A program made the translations under genes and the position numbers. DNA of 64,000 nucleotides from Salinimicrobium xinjiangense DSM 19287 (GTDB taxonomy: Bacteria > Bacteroidota > Bacteroidia > Flavobacteriales > Flavobacteriaceae). Positions within the stretch are counted from its first letter, which is position 1; every line of letters begins with the position of its first letter. Location of the stretch: assembly GCF_000423585.1 (NCBI RefSeq), contig NZ_KE384056.1:45845-109844 (forward strand), given 5' to 3'. The notes under the pieces were generated by a model. The model was given only the letters and a program-made list of their open reading frames with translations. It searched no databases and was not told the DNA's origin. Of this stretch, positions 42,344 through 50,830 are shown one piece after another.

Positions 42344-43984
42344 ATGAAGACAAAAATTTTCTTTTTGCTCCTTGCCTGCGGAATATTCTTCGCCTGTGAC
42401 AATAAAGAATCGGCAGATTTACTTGTGATAAATGCCAAAGTGTATACTGTAGATGATGATTTTTCTACGGCAGAAGCATTTGCAGTAAAGGATGGCCGCT
42501 TTGTAGCTGTAGGTACTATGGCAGAACTTCAGGAAAGATTTGAAGCTGATTCAACTATAGATGCCGGCGGAAAGGCGGTAGTTCCGGGTCTTATTGATGC
42601 GCATGCACATTTTTACAGAATGGGTTTGCAGCAGCGAAGGGTAGATCTTATGGGCACCAAAAGTTTTGATGAGGTGGTTTCACGTATTGTGGATTTCCAG
42701 AAAGAAAATAATGATGATTTTATCACCGGAAGAGGATGGGATCAGAATGATTGGGAGGTAAAGGAATTTCCGGTGAAGGATACTTTAGATAAACTCTTCC
42801 CTGATACCCCTGTCGCTATTACCAGGGTTGACGGGCATGCCCTGCTTGTTAATCAGGCTGCTCTAGATATTGCCGGAATTACTGTAGATACTCCGGCTGA
42901 AGGTGGAGAAATAGAAGTAAAAGACGGCAAATTGACCGGTATCCTTATAGACAATCCTATGGATCTCGTACTTAGTGCTGTCCCCGAACCTACACGTGAA
43001 GAACAAATTCAGGCGCTACTGGATGCTCAAAAGATTGTCTTTGGATATGGACTCACAACTATTAACGACGCCGGACTTGATCGCAGCACGATCGAATTGA
43101 TCGACAGTCTGCAGCAAAATGGGGATCTTGAGGTGCGGCTTTATGCCATGATCAGTAACACCAAAGAGAACCTGGATTATTACCTTAATCGAAGTCCTTA
43201 TAAGACAGATAAACTTAACGTTCGCTCTGTAAAATTTTATGGTGACGGGGCTCTGGGTTCCCGGGGAGCCGCTTTAAAAGATCCTTACGCCGACAGGCAT
43301 GGACATTATGGTGCATTACTTTCACCAATTAAAGAATTCCGTGAAACTGCTGCGAGAATAGCTGCATCAGATTATCAAATGAATACCCACGCCATTGGAG
43401 ATTCCGCTAATGTGCTTGTTCTAAGAACTTATGATTCCCTGATTGGGAAAGGGGAGGATCGTCGTTGGAAAGTAGAGCATTCTCAGGTTATTGGACAGGA
43501 GGATTTCAAATATTTTAGCAGGAACATCATTCCTTCAGTGCAGCCTACCCACGCTACAAGTGATATGTACTGGGCAGGAGATCGTTTAGGCGAAGAGAGG
43601 GAAAAAGGTGCCTATGCCTTTAAACAATTACTGGATGAAGCCGGAGTAATTGCCTTGGGAACAGATTTTCCTATTGAAGAAGTAAATCCTTTTATGACAT
43701 TTTACGCTGCGGTCGCAAGAAAGGATCTTGAGAATTATCCTGAAGGCGGATATATGCCCGAGCAAGCCTTATCAAGAGAAGAAACTCTTAGGGGAATGAC
43801 AATCTGGGCCGCCTACAGTAACTTTGAAGAAAAGGAGAAGGGTAGTATAGAAAACGGCAAGTTCGCCGATTTCGTGATCCTGGAGCAGGATATCATGGAA
43901 ATCCCTGAATCAGAACTCCCTAACATGAAAGCAAATGCGACTTATTTAGGAGGGAAAAAAGTGTTCAGTGATGTAAGAAAGTAA
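42344..43984 (+). CDS. Lipoprotein amidohydrolase (YtcJ-like, amidohydrolase_3)
   Basis: 546 residues. Lipoprotein signal with lipobox FFAC (Cys ~18), so anchored in the envelope. Metal-dependent amidohydrolase motifs: LIDAHAHFYRMG (HxH), ARG-like GRGWDQNDWE, VKFYGDGALGSRGA (carboxylated-Lys equivalent region), MNTHAIGDSAN (His), EHSQVIGQEDF (His), LGTDFPIEEVNPF (Asp). C-terminal beta domain NGKFADFVILEQDI. This group (YtcJ/NfdA) hydrolyses N-substituted formamides or related amides; the true substrate is not predictable. Single gene. Confidence 0.88.
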   Translation: MKTKIFFLLLACGIFFACDNKESADLLVINAKVYTVDDDFSTAEAFAVKDGRFVAVGTMAELQERFEADSTIDAGGKAVVPGLIDAHAHFYRMGLQQRRVDLMGTKSFDEVVSRIVDFQKENNDDFITGRGWDQNDWEVKEFPVKDTLDKLFPDTPVAITRVDGHALLVNQAALDIAGITVDTPAEGGEIEVKDGKLTGILIDNPMDLVLSAVPEPTREEQIQALLDAQKIVFGYGLTTINDAGLDRSTIELIDSLQQNGDLEVRLYAMISNTKENLDYYLNRSPYKTDKLNVRSVKFYGDGALGSRGAALKDPYADRHGHYGALLSPIKEFRETAARIAASDYQMNTHAIGDSANVLVLRTYDSLIGKGEDRRWKVEHSQVIGQEDFKYFSRNIIPSVQPTHATSDMYWAGDRLGEEREKGAYAFKQLLDEAGVIALGTDFPIEEVNPFMTFYAAVARKDLENYPEGGYMPEQALSREETLRGMTIWAAYSNFEEKEKGSIENGKFADFVILEQDIMEIPESELPNMKANATYLGGKKVFSDVRK

Positions 43985-44035
43985 GAAGTTAGAAGTACGA
44001 AATTAGCAGTGCTTAACCTGATGAATTTATATACA

Positions 44036-44068
44036 AAAACCCTTTAAAGATAAACTTTAGAGGGTTTT
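44036..44068. terminator. Terminator after the amidohydrolase gene
   Basis: AAAACCCTTTAAAG/CTTTAGAGGGTTTT stem with one mismatch, U-run on both strands. Confidence 0.75.
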
Positions 44069-44080
44069 GTAATCTAATAA

Positions 44081-44118
44081 AACCTTAAACCTTAAACCTT
44101 GAACCTTAAACCTTGAAC
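44081..44118. repeat. Heptamer-period array (AACCTTA/AACCTTG)
   Basis: AACCTTA, AACCTTA, AACCTTG, AACCTTA, AACCTTG, AACC in strict 7-nt register. Confidence 0.8.
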
Positions 44119-44243
44119 CAGTAGGCAATATTCAAAGTCCCGGCAGGGGAGATATATTGGTATTCCTGCTTTTTAAGGTGGGAAAATATGAATTGATCAT
44201 AAAGCAAACAACCTGCAACGTGTAACAACTTTGAATCTTGAAC

Positions 44244-44466
44244 CATTGTTGTCCGGAAAAAGAATCTAGACCGCTCCGCTTTTAGAATCTAGAACCAAGA
44301 CTTTTGAATAAGATACTGAAATTCAATGTTGTGAAAATATATTTTCATTGGTAGAATATTTAAAATTTAAAGAACTAAATCACCCCCTTAGATTGATAGA
44401 TAAAATCTCTGATCAGCATTAGCGGGCTTTTTCAGAGGTTCCTTCTTTTTTCATCGGACAACAATG
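44244..44466. mobile_element. MITE-like non-autonomous element, copy 2 (223 bp)
   Basis: Same inverted ends as copy 1: CATTGTTGTCCG at 44244-44255 and CGGACAACAATG at 44455-44466, with the interior collinear to 5275-5502 apart from small indels. It sits inside a 7-nt-period array; the 16 bases ACTTTGAATCTTGAAC lie directly outside both ends, but periodicity of the target makes the true duplication length ambiguous (2 or 16). Confidence 0.85.
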
Positions 44467-44509
44467 ACTTTGAATCTTGAACTTTGAACCTTGAATAAAT
44501 AAATCCGTT
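44467..44509. repeat. Heptamer-period array interrupted by MITE copy 2
   Basis: ACTTTGA, ATCTTGA, ACTTTGA, ACCTTGA, ATAAATA; its left continuation (AACTTTG, AATCTTG) is at 44228-44243 on the other side of the MITE. Confidence 0.7.
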
Positions 44510-44514
44510 AGGAT

Positions 44515-45288
44515 TTATTTCCCTCCATTTGCCTTTAGATCGAGTTTACACTGATCGTCAAAGTCGAGGATTTGCTGGCCGTTCTCAAGAAAACTGAATG
44601 GAGAAGTACCGAATTCTATTTCGGCATTCATAAGGCAACCTTCCACATCGCAGTGTGCTTTTTTCTTGGAATCACTGTCCTCATGAGGGGATTGTGCCGG
44701 GGTGCCATTATTGACAAGGCCGAATAGATGTCCAAATTCGTGATGTAAGGCAGTCGTCTGAATTTCTCCTCTGGTTCCGGAATTCGACATATCCCGGATC
44801 TCTTTATCAAAAATGACCATAGAAGTATTGCGGTAAGCCTTACCAATAACACGACGTTGTTCATCGCTGTCTGTGCTTTTTTCGTCTGCAAAGAAAATAA
44901 AGGTGCCAAGTTTCTCCCCGTTGGAAAAGACAGTTCTTTCAGATTTTTCTAGCTCAACTATTTCTTCTATCGCATAGGTTCCCATATTTGGGGAAGGGAT
45001 CGCCCTGGTAATTATGGAAATGCCATTGGGTTTATTGATGTATTTGTTCAGGAAAGTTTTAAGGCTGCCAATTGCTTCAGAAGTTGGTTCAAATCCCGTG
45101 ACATACACTACTTCAACTTGAAGAGAGGTGAATTTTTCGTCACTAAGATAATCCCTGGCCGATGCTCCAAGTACAAGATCATTTCTATGGGATGTAGGGA
45201 TTTTTTCAGCCTCATCGACCGAACAGCCTGCGAAGAAAATTAAAACAATGAGCCAGCCACAAAATCTATTTACAGAAGATAACGCCAT
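44515..45288 (-). CDS. Lipoprotein zinc metalloprotease (zincin)
   Basis: 257 residues. Signal with lipobox FAGC (Cys ~22). The catalytic core is HHEFGHLFGLVNNG (HExxHxxG with a third ligand region) at residues ~182-195, and CDVEGCLMNAEIE about 30 residues on is the Met-turn of metzincin-like enzymes, probably with a disulfide. Extracytoplasmic, outer-membrane-anchored peptidase of unknown substrate. It follows the methyltransferase gene by 5 bp on the same strand, so they are co-transcribed, though their roles do not obviously connect. Confidence 0.8.
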   Translation of the reverse strand: MALSSVNRFCGWLIVLIFFAGCSVDEAEKIPTSHRNDLVLGASARDYLSDEKFTSLQVEVVYVTGFEPTSEAIGSLKTFLNKYINKPNGISIITRAIPSPNMGTYAIEEIVELEKSERTVFSNGEKLGTFIFFADEKSTDSDEQRRVIGKAYRNTSMVIFDKEIRDMSNSGTRGEIQTTALHHEFGHLFGLVNNGTPAQSPHEDSDSKKKAHCDVEGCLMNAEIEFGTSPFSFLENGQQILDFDDQCKLDLKANGGK

Positions 45289-45293
45289 TAATC

Positions 45294-46022
45294 TTATTTT
45301 AAAGTAAGTTTTGCAAGGTAATCGTAATGAGCACCTTCAAAAATTTGCTCACATTTAAAACCATTCTTTCCTGCTGCTAAATATAAGGAATCAAAATCAA
45401 GATACAACCACTGAAAAGTATCTGAGGTTTCCCCTTTGTAGCTTAGACTAAATGTAAGTTCGCCATAGTATCCTTCTGAAGTATCTATCCAAATTCCCCC
45501 GTCTTCATCTGCGTCAAAAAGGTAAATCAGGTCTGAAGAATCAATCAAAACCTGCCCGTTTGTGTTCAGCAGATTTTTAAACTGCTGAAAAAAAGCATCC
45601 AGAAACCGCATTTTACCAACTATACCGGTACCATTCATTAACAGCAGAATGGTGTCGAATTTTTCGCCGGAAAGCTCTTCGAAGGCAATGTTTCTGGCAT
45701 CAATGACCCCTCTTTTTTTACAGATATCAATTGCTCCGGCTGAAGTGTCTATAGCAGTCACCTTTAGTCCCCGTTCCTCCTGAAGGTAAAGGGAATGACT
45801 CCCTGCTCCGCAGCCTACATCGAGAACTCTCCCCCGGCAGGATTGAAGTGCTTTTTGCTCAAGTTCCGGCATTTCCTCATAGCTTCTAAAGAGGTAAGGC
45901 ACGGGAATGACATCATCATCAAAGTCGGCAGAATGTACAATAATGTCCTCTTCATCACTAGATTCGTAGTATGCAGTAATGGCTTTTCCGAAGATATCGG
46001 GCTGGTTTTTTAACTTGTTCAC
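45294..46022 (-). CDS. Class I SAM-dependent methyltransferase
   Basis: 242 residues if started at GTG 46022 (VNKLKNQPDIFGKAITAYYE). A longer frame exists to 46142, but it would run antisense through the first codons of the gene at 46049, and its extra residues look non-coding. Methyltransferase motifs: GRVLDVGCGAGSHSLYLQE (motif I), VTAIDTSAGAIDICKKRG, FDTILLLMNGTGIVG, LLNTNGQVLIDSSDL. The target is unknown. Divergent from the YkgJ-type gene, with only 26 bp between the starts, so promoters must overlap coding DNA. Confidence 0.8.
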   Translation of the reverse strand: MNKLKNQPDIFGKAITAYYESSDEEDIIVHSADFDDDVIPVPYLFRSYEEMPELEQKALQSCRGRVLDVGCGAGSHSLYLQEERGLKVTAIDTSAGAIDICKKRGVIDARNIAFEELSGEKFDTILLLMNGTGIVGKMRFLDAFFQQFKNLLNTNGQVLIDSSDLIYLFDADEDGGIWIDTSEGYYGELTFSLSYKGETSDTFQWLYLDFDSLYLAAGKNGFKCEQIFEGAHYDYLAKLTLK

Positions 46023-46048
46023 GTCCTGGTTCTGTTTATCTTTGCGGC

Positions 46049-46552
46049 ATGCAGGAAGAGATAGATGGGCTCCCGCAGCGGGCCAAAGATAAACATAAGG
46101 AGAATAAGAAATTTTTCTCCCGGCTGAAAAAGAAACCTCCAAAGCAGCTGGATCTTCAAATGCAGCAATTGCACGAGGAGGAATTCAGTCGCACTGACTG
46201 TCTCACCTGTGCCAACTGCTGTAAAACTACAGGACCACTCTTTACCAATAAAGACATTGAGCGCATTTCCAAACACCTGCGCCAAAAGCCCCAACAGTTC
46301 ATCGATCAATACCTGCGGATCGATGAGGACAATGATTACGTCCTCCAGGAAGTACCCTGCGCCTTTCTGGCACCCGATAATTATTGTCTCATCTACGACG
46401 TAAGGCCCAAAGCCTGCAGCGAATTCCCGCATACAAACAGGAAAGATTTCCATAAAATCTCCAACCTCACCATGAAGAACGTTGCCATTTGTCCGGCAGC
46501 GTATAATATTGTGGAGGAGATGAAACGACTTGCAGGTTTTAAAGGAGTCTAG
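46049..46552 (+). CDS. YkgJ-family zinc/iron-chelating cysteine-cluster protein
   Basis: 167 residues. The Cys cluster CLTCANCCKTTGP (residues ~51-63), PCAFL, CLIYDVRPKACSEFPH and a late ICPAAYN give the eight-Cys pattern of the YkgJ/UPF0153 family, which binds Zn or an Fe-S cluster. The N-terminal ~45 residues are highly charged and helical. Molecular function not established. Divergent from the methyltransferase gene; a heptamer array begins at its stop. Confidence 0.88.
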   Translation: MQEEIDGLPQRAKDKHKENKKFFSRLKKKPPKQLDLQMQQLHEEEFSRTDCLTCANCCKTTGPLFTNKDIERISKHLRQKPQQFIDQYLRIDEDNDYVLQEVPCAFLAPDNYCLIYDVRPKACSEFPHTNRKDFHKISNLTMKNVAICPAAYNIVEEMKRLAGFKGV

Positions 46553-46577
46553 AATCTAGAATCTAGAATCTAGACTC
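46548..46577. repeat. Heptamer-period array (TCTAGAA)
   Basis: Four consecutive TCTAGAA/TCTAGAC units fill almost the whole gap between two convergent stop codons. Confidence 0.85.
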
Positions 46578-46578
46578 T

Positions 46579-47817
46579 CTACTCACCGTAAAGTATATAC
46601 TTATTCCTCACACCCTCAAATTCCTGCAAGCCTTCCTTCCAGGTGCTTCTAATTTCCTTTGCACTCTGGCCTGATTCAATTTGCTGCTGCAGTTTTTTGG
46701 TACCGGCGAGATTGGTGAAGAAAGTGTTGAAAAATTCCCCTTTTTGAGAGGTGTTGTTATAAGCCTCTATTAGCCACTCAAGGTTGAGCTGATCGAGGTG
46801 CTCATGTTCAGACAGGTCTCTTCCGTAGCAGGTTTTTCCAAGGTGCTTCGGATTTTTAGCCCCTTCATTAGATTGTGGCACATAGGAATAATCGAATTTT
46901 TCTCCAGGGAGAAATGGAGAGCCAAAGACCTGGAACTGCTTATTCGTTCCACGACCGGCATTCACATTAGTTCCTTCGAAGAAACAAAGACTTGGATAAA
47001 GATTGATCGATTGGGAATTGGGCAGGTTTGGAGAAGGTTTTACGGGGAGTTCATACTGTATTTCGCGGTTGTAATTTTCCATTTCAATTACTTCCAGATC
47101 TGCCTGAATTCCGTTTTTCAACCATTTCTCGCCGTTGATCATTTTAGCGTATTCCCCAATGGTGAGTCCATGTACAACCGGAACAGGATGCATTCCCACA
47201 AAACTCTGGTGCTGAGGTTCGAGAATTGGACCGTCGATGTAATGTGCGTTGGGATTTGGCCGGTCAAATACCAAAACTTTTATCCCATTTTCGGCAGCTG
47301 CTTCCATGACGTAATGTAAGGTGGAAATATATGTATAGAAGCGGGCACCGACATCCTGCAGGTCAAAAATGAGAATGTCCAGATCTTTCAATTGTGCTGC
47401 AGTTGGTTTTTTGTTGTTGCCGTAAAGAGAGATCACCGGAAGCCCCGTACGTGGATCTTTGCCGTCTTCGACAGCTTCTCCGGCATCGGCAGTGCCACGG
47501 AAACCATGTTCGGGGGCAAAGACTTTTTGAAGGTCTACGTTAAGAGAAAGAAGCGTATCCACCAGGTGGATATGACCTGCTTCAGTAGGAATAATACTGG
47601 TTTGATTTCCCACCAGTCCCACTTTCTTACCTTCCAAAAAGCTTATAAAATAATCGGTTCTTTCTGCGCCGAGTCTGAGATTATCGGTTGCTTCAGCAGT
47701 GCCGGATTTTCTGTTTCCTTCAGCAGGAATATTAGCTGTCCTTTGGGAGTTGTTTCCGCAGGCAGTTACACTGATAAGTAGGAATAAAAATGTACTTTTG
47801 AAAAATCTTAAACTCAT
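46579..47817 (-). CDS. DUF1343 lipoprotein, NamZ-like exo-beta-N-acetylmuramidase
   Basis: 412 residues. Lipobox VTAC (Cys ~20). DUF1343 features: GKKVGLVGNQTSI, FAPEHGFRGTADAGE, LISLYG-type PVISLYGNNKKPT, FDLQDVGARFYTYISTLHYVMEA, VFDRPNP, PSPNLPNSQSINLYPSLCFFEGTNVNAGRGT. The family includes NamZ, which removes MurNAc from the non-reducing end of peptidoglycan fragments, so a role in envelope recycling is likely. Its start is only 8 bp from the divergent permease start. All family motifs appear complete. Confidence 0.88.
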   Translation of the reverse strand: MSLRFFKSTFLFLLISVTACGNNSQRTANIPAEGNRKSGTAEATDNLRLGAERTDYFISFLEGKKVGLVGNQTSIIPTEAGHIHLVDTLLSLNVDLQKVFAPEHGFRGTADAGEAVEDGKDPRTGLPVISLYGNNKKPTAAQLKDLDILIFDLQDVGARFYTYISTLHYVMEAAAENGIKVLVFDRPNPNAHYIDGPILEPQHQSFVGMHPVPVVHGLTIGEYAKMINGEKWLKNGIQADLEVIEMENYNREIQYELPVKPSPNLPNSQSINLYPSLCFFEGTNVNAGRGTNKQFQVFGSPFLPGEKFDYSYVPQSNEGAKNPKHLGKTCYGRDLSEHEHLDQLNLEWLIEAYNNTSQKGEFFNTFFTNLAGTKKLQQQIESGQSAKEIRSTWKEGLQEFEGVRNKYILYGE

Positions 47818-47825
47818 AGCTGCTC

Positions 47826-49061
47826 TTGAATTTGGAATTCTTTATTGCTAAACGTCTTATTAGTGCCAAGCAGCACAAAAGTAGCATATCGGCACCTATA
47901 ATTAAAATAGCAATTGTAGCCATTTCCATTGGAGTGATCATGATGCTGGTAGCTTTTGCTACCGGTATTGGATTGCAGCAAAAGATAAGGGAGAAAATGT
48001 CGGCTTTTACAGGGCATGTTACCATTTCCAGCTATGACAACAACAATTCACAGGTTTCCCTTATGCCTGTTTCCATTAATCAGGATTTTTATCCGGAATT
48101 CGATTCAGTAGACGGTATTGAGCATGTACAGGCTACTGCCTACCTTGGCGGGGTTATAAGAACAGAGACCGATTTTGAAGGAATCATTGTTAAAGGAATC
48201 GGCACCGATTATAATTGGGATTATTTTGAAGAATTTTTGGTGGAGGGGGAGCTGCCCGATGTTTCCGGAAGCCTTAATGATGAGGTTCTTATTTCAAAAT
48301 ATACTGCGAAAAGAATGGGATTGGAAGTAGGGGACAAGGTGCCTACTTATTTTCTGCGGGATGAGACCAGCAGAACTCCGTTAATCCGTGGTTTTGTTGT
48401 CAAAGGGATCTATAATTCCGGATTTCTGGATTTTGATGAACTCTATATGCTGGCAGATATTCGTCACGTTCAGCGTATCAATCGCTGGGAAAAAGATCAG
48501 GTGGGGAATTTTGAGGTCTTTCTGAAAGATTTCAGCAAGGTAGAGGAGAAAGGACAGGAGATCTATGAAAACACTGGTTCTTTCCTGGATACCCGTACCA
48601 TAAAGCAGCAGTATTATTCTATTTTTGAATGGTTATCCTTATTCGATTTCAATATTGCCTTAATTATTGGGATCATGATCCTGGTGGCGGGAATAAATAT
48701 GATTACCGCCTTACTGGTTTTGATCCTCGAACGAACTCAGATGATAGGAATTCTGAAGGCGCTGGGAAGCAGCGACTGGAGTATTAGGAAAATCTTTCTC
48801 TATAACGCCGGATATCTTATTCTCCTCGGACTATTTTGGGGTAATCTCATAGGCCTCGGACTCCTTTTTGCCCAAAAATACCTGAAACTCATTCCTCTTA
48901 ATCCTGAAACTTATTATGTGACTGAAGCACCCGTATACATTGGCTGGGAATACATTCTGGGAGTGAACCTCGGCACCCTGTTGTTGTGTATGCTGATGCT
49001 GCTTATCCCGTCATACATTATCACGCGAATTTCTCCCGTGAGAGCAATGAAGTTCGATTAA
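47826..49061 (+). CDS. FtsX-like ABC transporter permease (LolC/E or MacB type)
   Basis: 411 residues from TTG 47826 (MNLEFFIAKRLIS), the start that aligns with flavobacterial homologues; no ATG fits. Four membrane helices in the FtsX arrangement: one near residues 25-45 (IAIVAISIGVIMMLVAFATG), then a large extracytoplasmic domain (~50-270), then three helices (~275-400: IALIIGIMILVAGINMITAL; YLILLGLFWGNLIGLGLLF; GTLLLCMLMLLIPSYII), ending RISPVRAMKFD. Probably lipoprotein release or efflux; the ATPase partner is not adjacent. Divergent from the NamZ-like gene. Confidence 0.85.
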   Translation: MNLEFFIAKRLISAKQHKSSISAPIIKIAIVAISIGVIMMLVAFATGIGLQQKIREKMSAFTGHVTISSYDNNNSQVSLMPVSINQDFYPEFDSVDGIEHVQATAYLGGVIRTETDFEGIIVKGIGTDYNWDYFEEFLVEGELPDVSGSLNDEVLISKYTAKRMGLEVGDKVPTYFLRDETSRTPLIRGFVVKGIYNSGFLDFDELYMLADIRHVQRINRWEKDQVGNFEVFLKDFSKVEEKGQEIYENTGSFLDTRTIKQQYYSIFEWLSLFDFNIALIIGIMILVAGINMITALLVLILERTQMIGILKALGSSDWSIRKIFLYNAGYLILLGLFWGNLIGLGLLFAQKYLKLIPLNPETYYVTEAPVYIGWEYILGVNLGTLLLCMLMLLIPSYIITRISPVRAMKFD

Positions 49062-49127
49062 GAAGAGGTCTCAAAAATGCCATTTTTGGCACCCCTTTTG
49101 AACCCTTTTAAAAGCTGCTTTTTTTCT

Positions 49128-49135
49128 TACCTTTG
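49128..49135 (+). promoter_or_regulatory. -7 box of the cysteine/cystathionine synthase gene
   Basis: TACCTTTG, perfect TAnnTTTG, 18 bp before the ATG. Confidence 0.5.
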
Positions 49136-49153
49136 CAGCCGAAAAATTGAGAT

Positions 49154-50134
49154 ATGGAATACGCTGAAAATATATTAGGTACCATTGGAAATACACCTCT
49201 TGTCAGGATAAATAAACTGACGGAAGGGATCGACGCCCTGGTGCTTGCCAAATACGAAACCTTTAATCCGGGGAACTCGGTAAAGGATCGAATGGCTGTC
49301 AAAATGATCGAAGATGCCGAAGCTGCAGGTTTATTAAAGCCGGGTGGAACTATAATTGAAGGAACTTCGGGAAACACCGGAATGGGACTTGCACTGGCTG
49401 CGATTGTAAAAGGTTACCGGATGATATGCGTAATGGCCGATAAACAATCCAAGGAGAAAATTGACATTTTACGCGCCGTAGGCAGTGAGGTGGTGGTATG
49501 TCCTACAGATGTAGCGCCAGACGACCCCCAGTCATACTATTCTACCTCAAAAAGGCTTTCCGAAGAAACGCCCAATTCATGGTACGTTAACCAGTACGAT
49601 AATCTTTCCAATACAAAAGCGCATTATGAAAGTACAGGTCCAGAAATCTGGAGACAAACTGATGGTAAAGTGACTCACTTTGTAGTGGGAGTTGGAACGG
49701 GAGGAACTATTTCGGGCGTTGGAAAATACCTGAAGGAACAGAATCCCAATGTGAAAGTTTGGGGGATAGATACTTATGGTTCTGTCTTTAAAAAGTATCA
49801 CGAAACCGGAATTTTTGATGAGAAGGAGATATATCCTTACGTGACCGAAGGTATTGGCGAGGATATTCTGCCTAAGAATGTAGATTTTGGAATTATCGAC
49901 GGATTTACGAAGGTGACCGATAAAGATGCGGCCGTTTATACTCAGAGGCTGGCAAAAGAAGAAGGGATGTTTCTGGGGAATAGTGCAGGAGCTGCGATCA
50001 AAGGATTACTTCAGCTAAAGGAACATTTCAAAAAGGATGATGTGGTCGTGATATTATTCCATGATCACGGCAGCCGTTACGTTGGGAAAATGTTCAACGA
50101 CGACTGGATGCGGAAGATGGGATATATAGAGTAA
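49154..50134 (+). CDS. PLP-dependent cysteine synthase / cystathionine beta-synthase
   Basis: 326 residues, fold type II. GNTPLVRINKL, PGNSVKDRMAV with the PLP lysine, EGTSGNTGMGLA, YNQYDN-type VNQYDNLSNTKAHYEST, the phosphate-binding loop VGVGTGGTISG, and SAGAAIKG. The segment TEGIGEDILPKNVD and the end HDHGSRYVGKMFNDDWM are closer to the catalytic core of cystathionine beta-synthases than to CysK/CysM, but the regulatory CBS domains are absent. So it condenses serine or O-acetylserine with sulfide or homocysteine. Monocistronic. Confidence 0.85.
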   Translation: MEYAENILGTIGNTPLVRINKLTEGIDALVLAKYETFNPGNSVKDRMAVKMIEDAEAAGLLKPGGTIIEGTSGNTGMGLALAAIVKGYRMICVMADKQSKEKIDILRAVGSEVVVCPTDVAPDDPQSYYSTSKRLSEETPNSWYVNQYDNLSNTKAHYESTGPEIWRQTDGKVTHFVVGVGTGGTISGVGKYLKEQNPNVKVWGIDTYGSVFKKYHETGIFDEKEIYPYVTEGIGEDILPKNVDFGIIDGFTKVTDKDAAVYTQRLAKEEGMFLGNSAGAAIKGLLQLKEHFKKDDVVVILFHDHGSRYVGKMFNDDWMRKMGYIE

Positions 50135-50165
50135 GAGACTAGAATCTAGAAACTAGAGACTAGAC
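50135..50165. repeat. Heptamer-period array (AGACTAG/AATCTAG)
   Basis: AGACTAG, AATCTAG, AAACTAG, AGACTAG directly after the stop codon. Confidence 0.75.
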
Positions 50166-50173
50166 GAATGGAT

Positions 50174-50203
50174 AAAAAAAGCTGCCTTCGGGGCGGCTTT
50201 TTT
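50174..50203. terminator. Bidirectional terminator between convergent genes
   Basis: AAAAAAAGCTGCC, TTCG loop, GGGCGGCTTTTTT. Confidence 0.85.
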
Positions 50204-50577
50204 CATTCCTCCATGCGGGGTTTAGGTGTAGGGTCAGTTCTTTGGACCAGCCAAAATATCAATGCCCCTGAAAAATAGAGCAGCATATCTACAACATCTG
50301 CAGTATATCTTGTGGTGACTTCCGGCAGGTAGATCTCGAAGTATACAGAATAAAGAGCGGCAAGAGAAAAGGCCGAAAAAAGTGAAATTCTGAGTTCCTT
50401 CTGTTTTGTCATCCACCGAATAATGAAAAGGCAAATACTTAATACCACGGGAATGCAGAGCAGATCATTCAGATAGGAAGAAAAGAATACGGGCAGCTGT
50501 ACCGGAAGATTCAGCAAGAATAGATTGAGCAGAAATATGCCCGTGCATACGCCGAATAAGATCTTAACTTTTGTCAT
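50203..50577 (-). CDS. Small integral membrane protein (VanZ-like in layout, unassigned)
   Basis: 124 residues from the ATG at 50577, which overlaps the stop of the upstream gene (ATGA), so translation is coupled; a longer frame to 50637 would read through that gene. Four hydrophobic helices (KILFGVCTGIFLLNLFLLNL; LCIPVVLSICLFIIRWM; LFSAFSLAALYSVYFEIYLP; DMLLYFSGALIFWLVQ) with YFEIYLPEVTTRYTAD-x-x-D between helices 3 and 4. That Y-E-P...T-D pattern is seen in several flavobacterial membrane proteins of unknown function. Partner: the 60-residue membrane protein before it. Confidence 0.65.
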   Translation of the reverse strand: MTKVKILFGVCTGIFLLNLFLLNLPVQLPVFFSSYLNDLLCIPVVLSICLFIIRWMTKQKELRISLFSAFSLAALYSVYFEIYLPEVTTRYTADVVDMLLYFSGALIFWLVQRTDPTPKPRMEE

Positions 50578-50756
50578 ACCAGAAAAAGAGCAGTAATAAA
50601 TGCCAGGGCACCACCAATGATCATAACCGCCAACCATACATGAAAGCCGACCTTCTTAAGACCTGCCATTAACTTGCTTTCTTTTTTTTCAGGTTGATCC
50701 CCGTGCTTTTCTGTTGATCTGTCACCTGGTGCGGGTTGTTGAGTATCCATTTTCAT
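50574..50756 (-). CDS. Small single-helix membrane protein (60 aa)
   Basis: ATG at 50756 (or 50750). A hydrophilic N-terminal half (QQPAPGDRSTEKHGDQPEKK) and one C-terminal membrane helix (VWLAVMIIGGALAFITALFLV). Overlap of its stop with the next ATG indicates a two-gene unit. No known domain. Confidence 0.6.
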   Translation of the reverse strand: MKMDTQQPAPGDRSTEKHGDQPEKKESKLMAGLKKVGFHVWLAVMIIGGALAFITALFLV

Positions 50757-50830
50757 TCCTTTGGCAATAAGATAAAATTTTTACTCCAAATCCTGATTAT
50801 GTGCTGTTCGGTTTAACCGGGAATTAAGAA

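Larger units (their letters stand above)
43985..44243. other. Repeat-rich intergenic region left of MITE copy 2
   Basis: Together with the MITE and 44467-44514 this 530-bp gap has no gene. It holds a short GAAGTTAGAAGTACGA-type heptamer run at the amidohydrolase stop, a terminator (44036), a heptamer array (44081) and GT-rich unique sequence. Confidence 0.5.

Noticed and set aside
46023-46142. Longer N-terminus of the methyltransferase
   Set aside because: The extra residues run antisense to the start of the YkgJ-type gene and do not resemble a methyltransferase N-terminus.
35279-49061. FtsE (35279) and the FtsX-like permease (47826) as one division complex
   Set aside because: They are 12 kb apart and the permease has the long periplasmic domain and four-helix layout of LolC/E-type proteins; no evidence of pairing.
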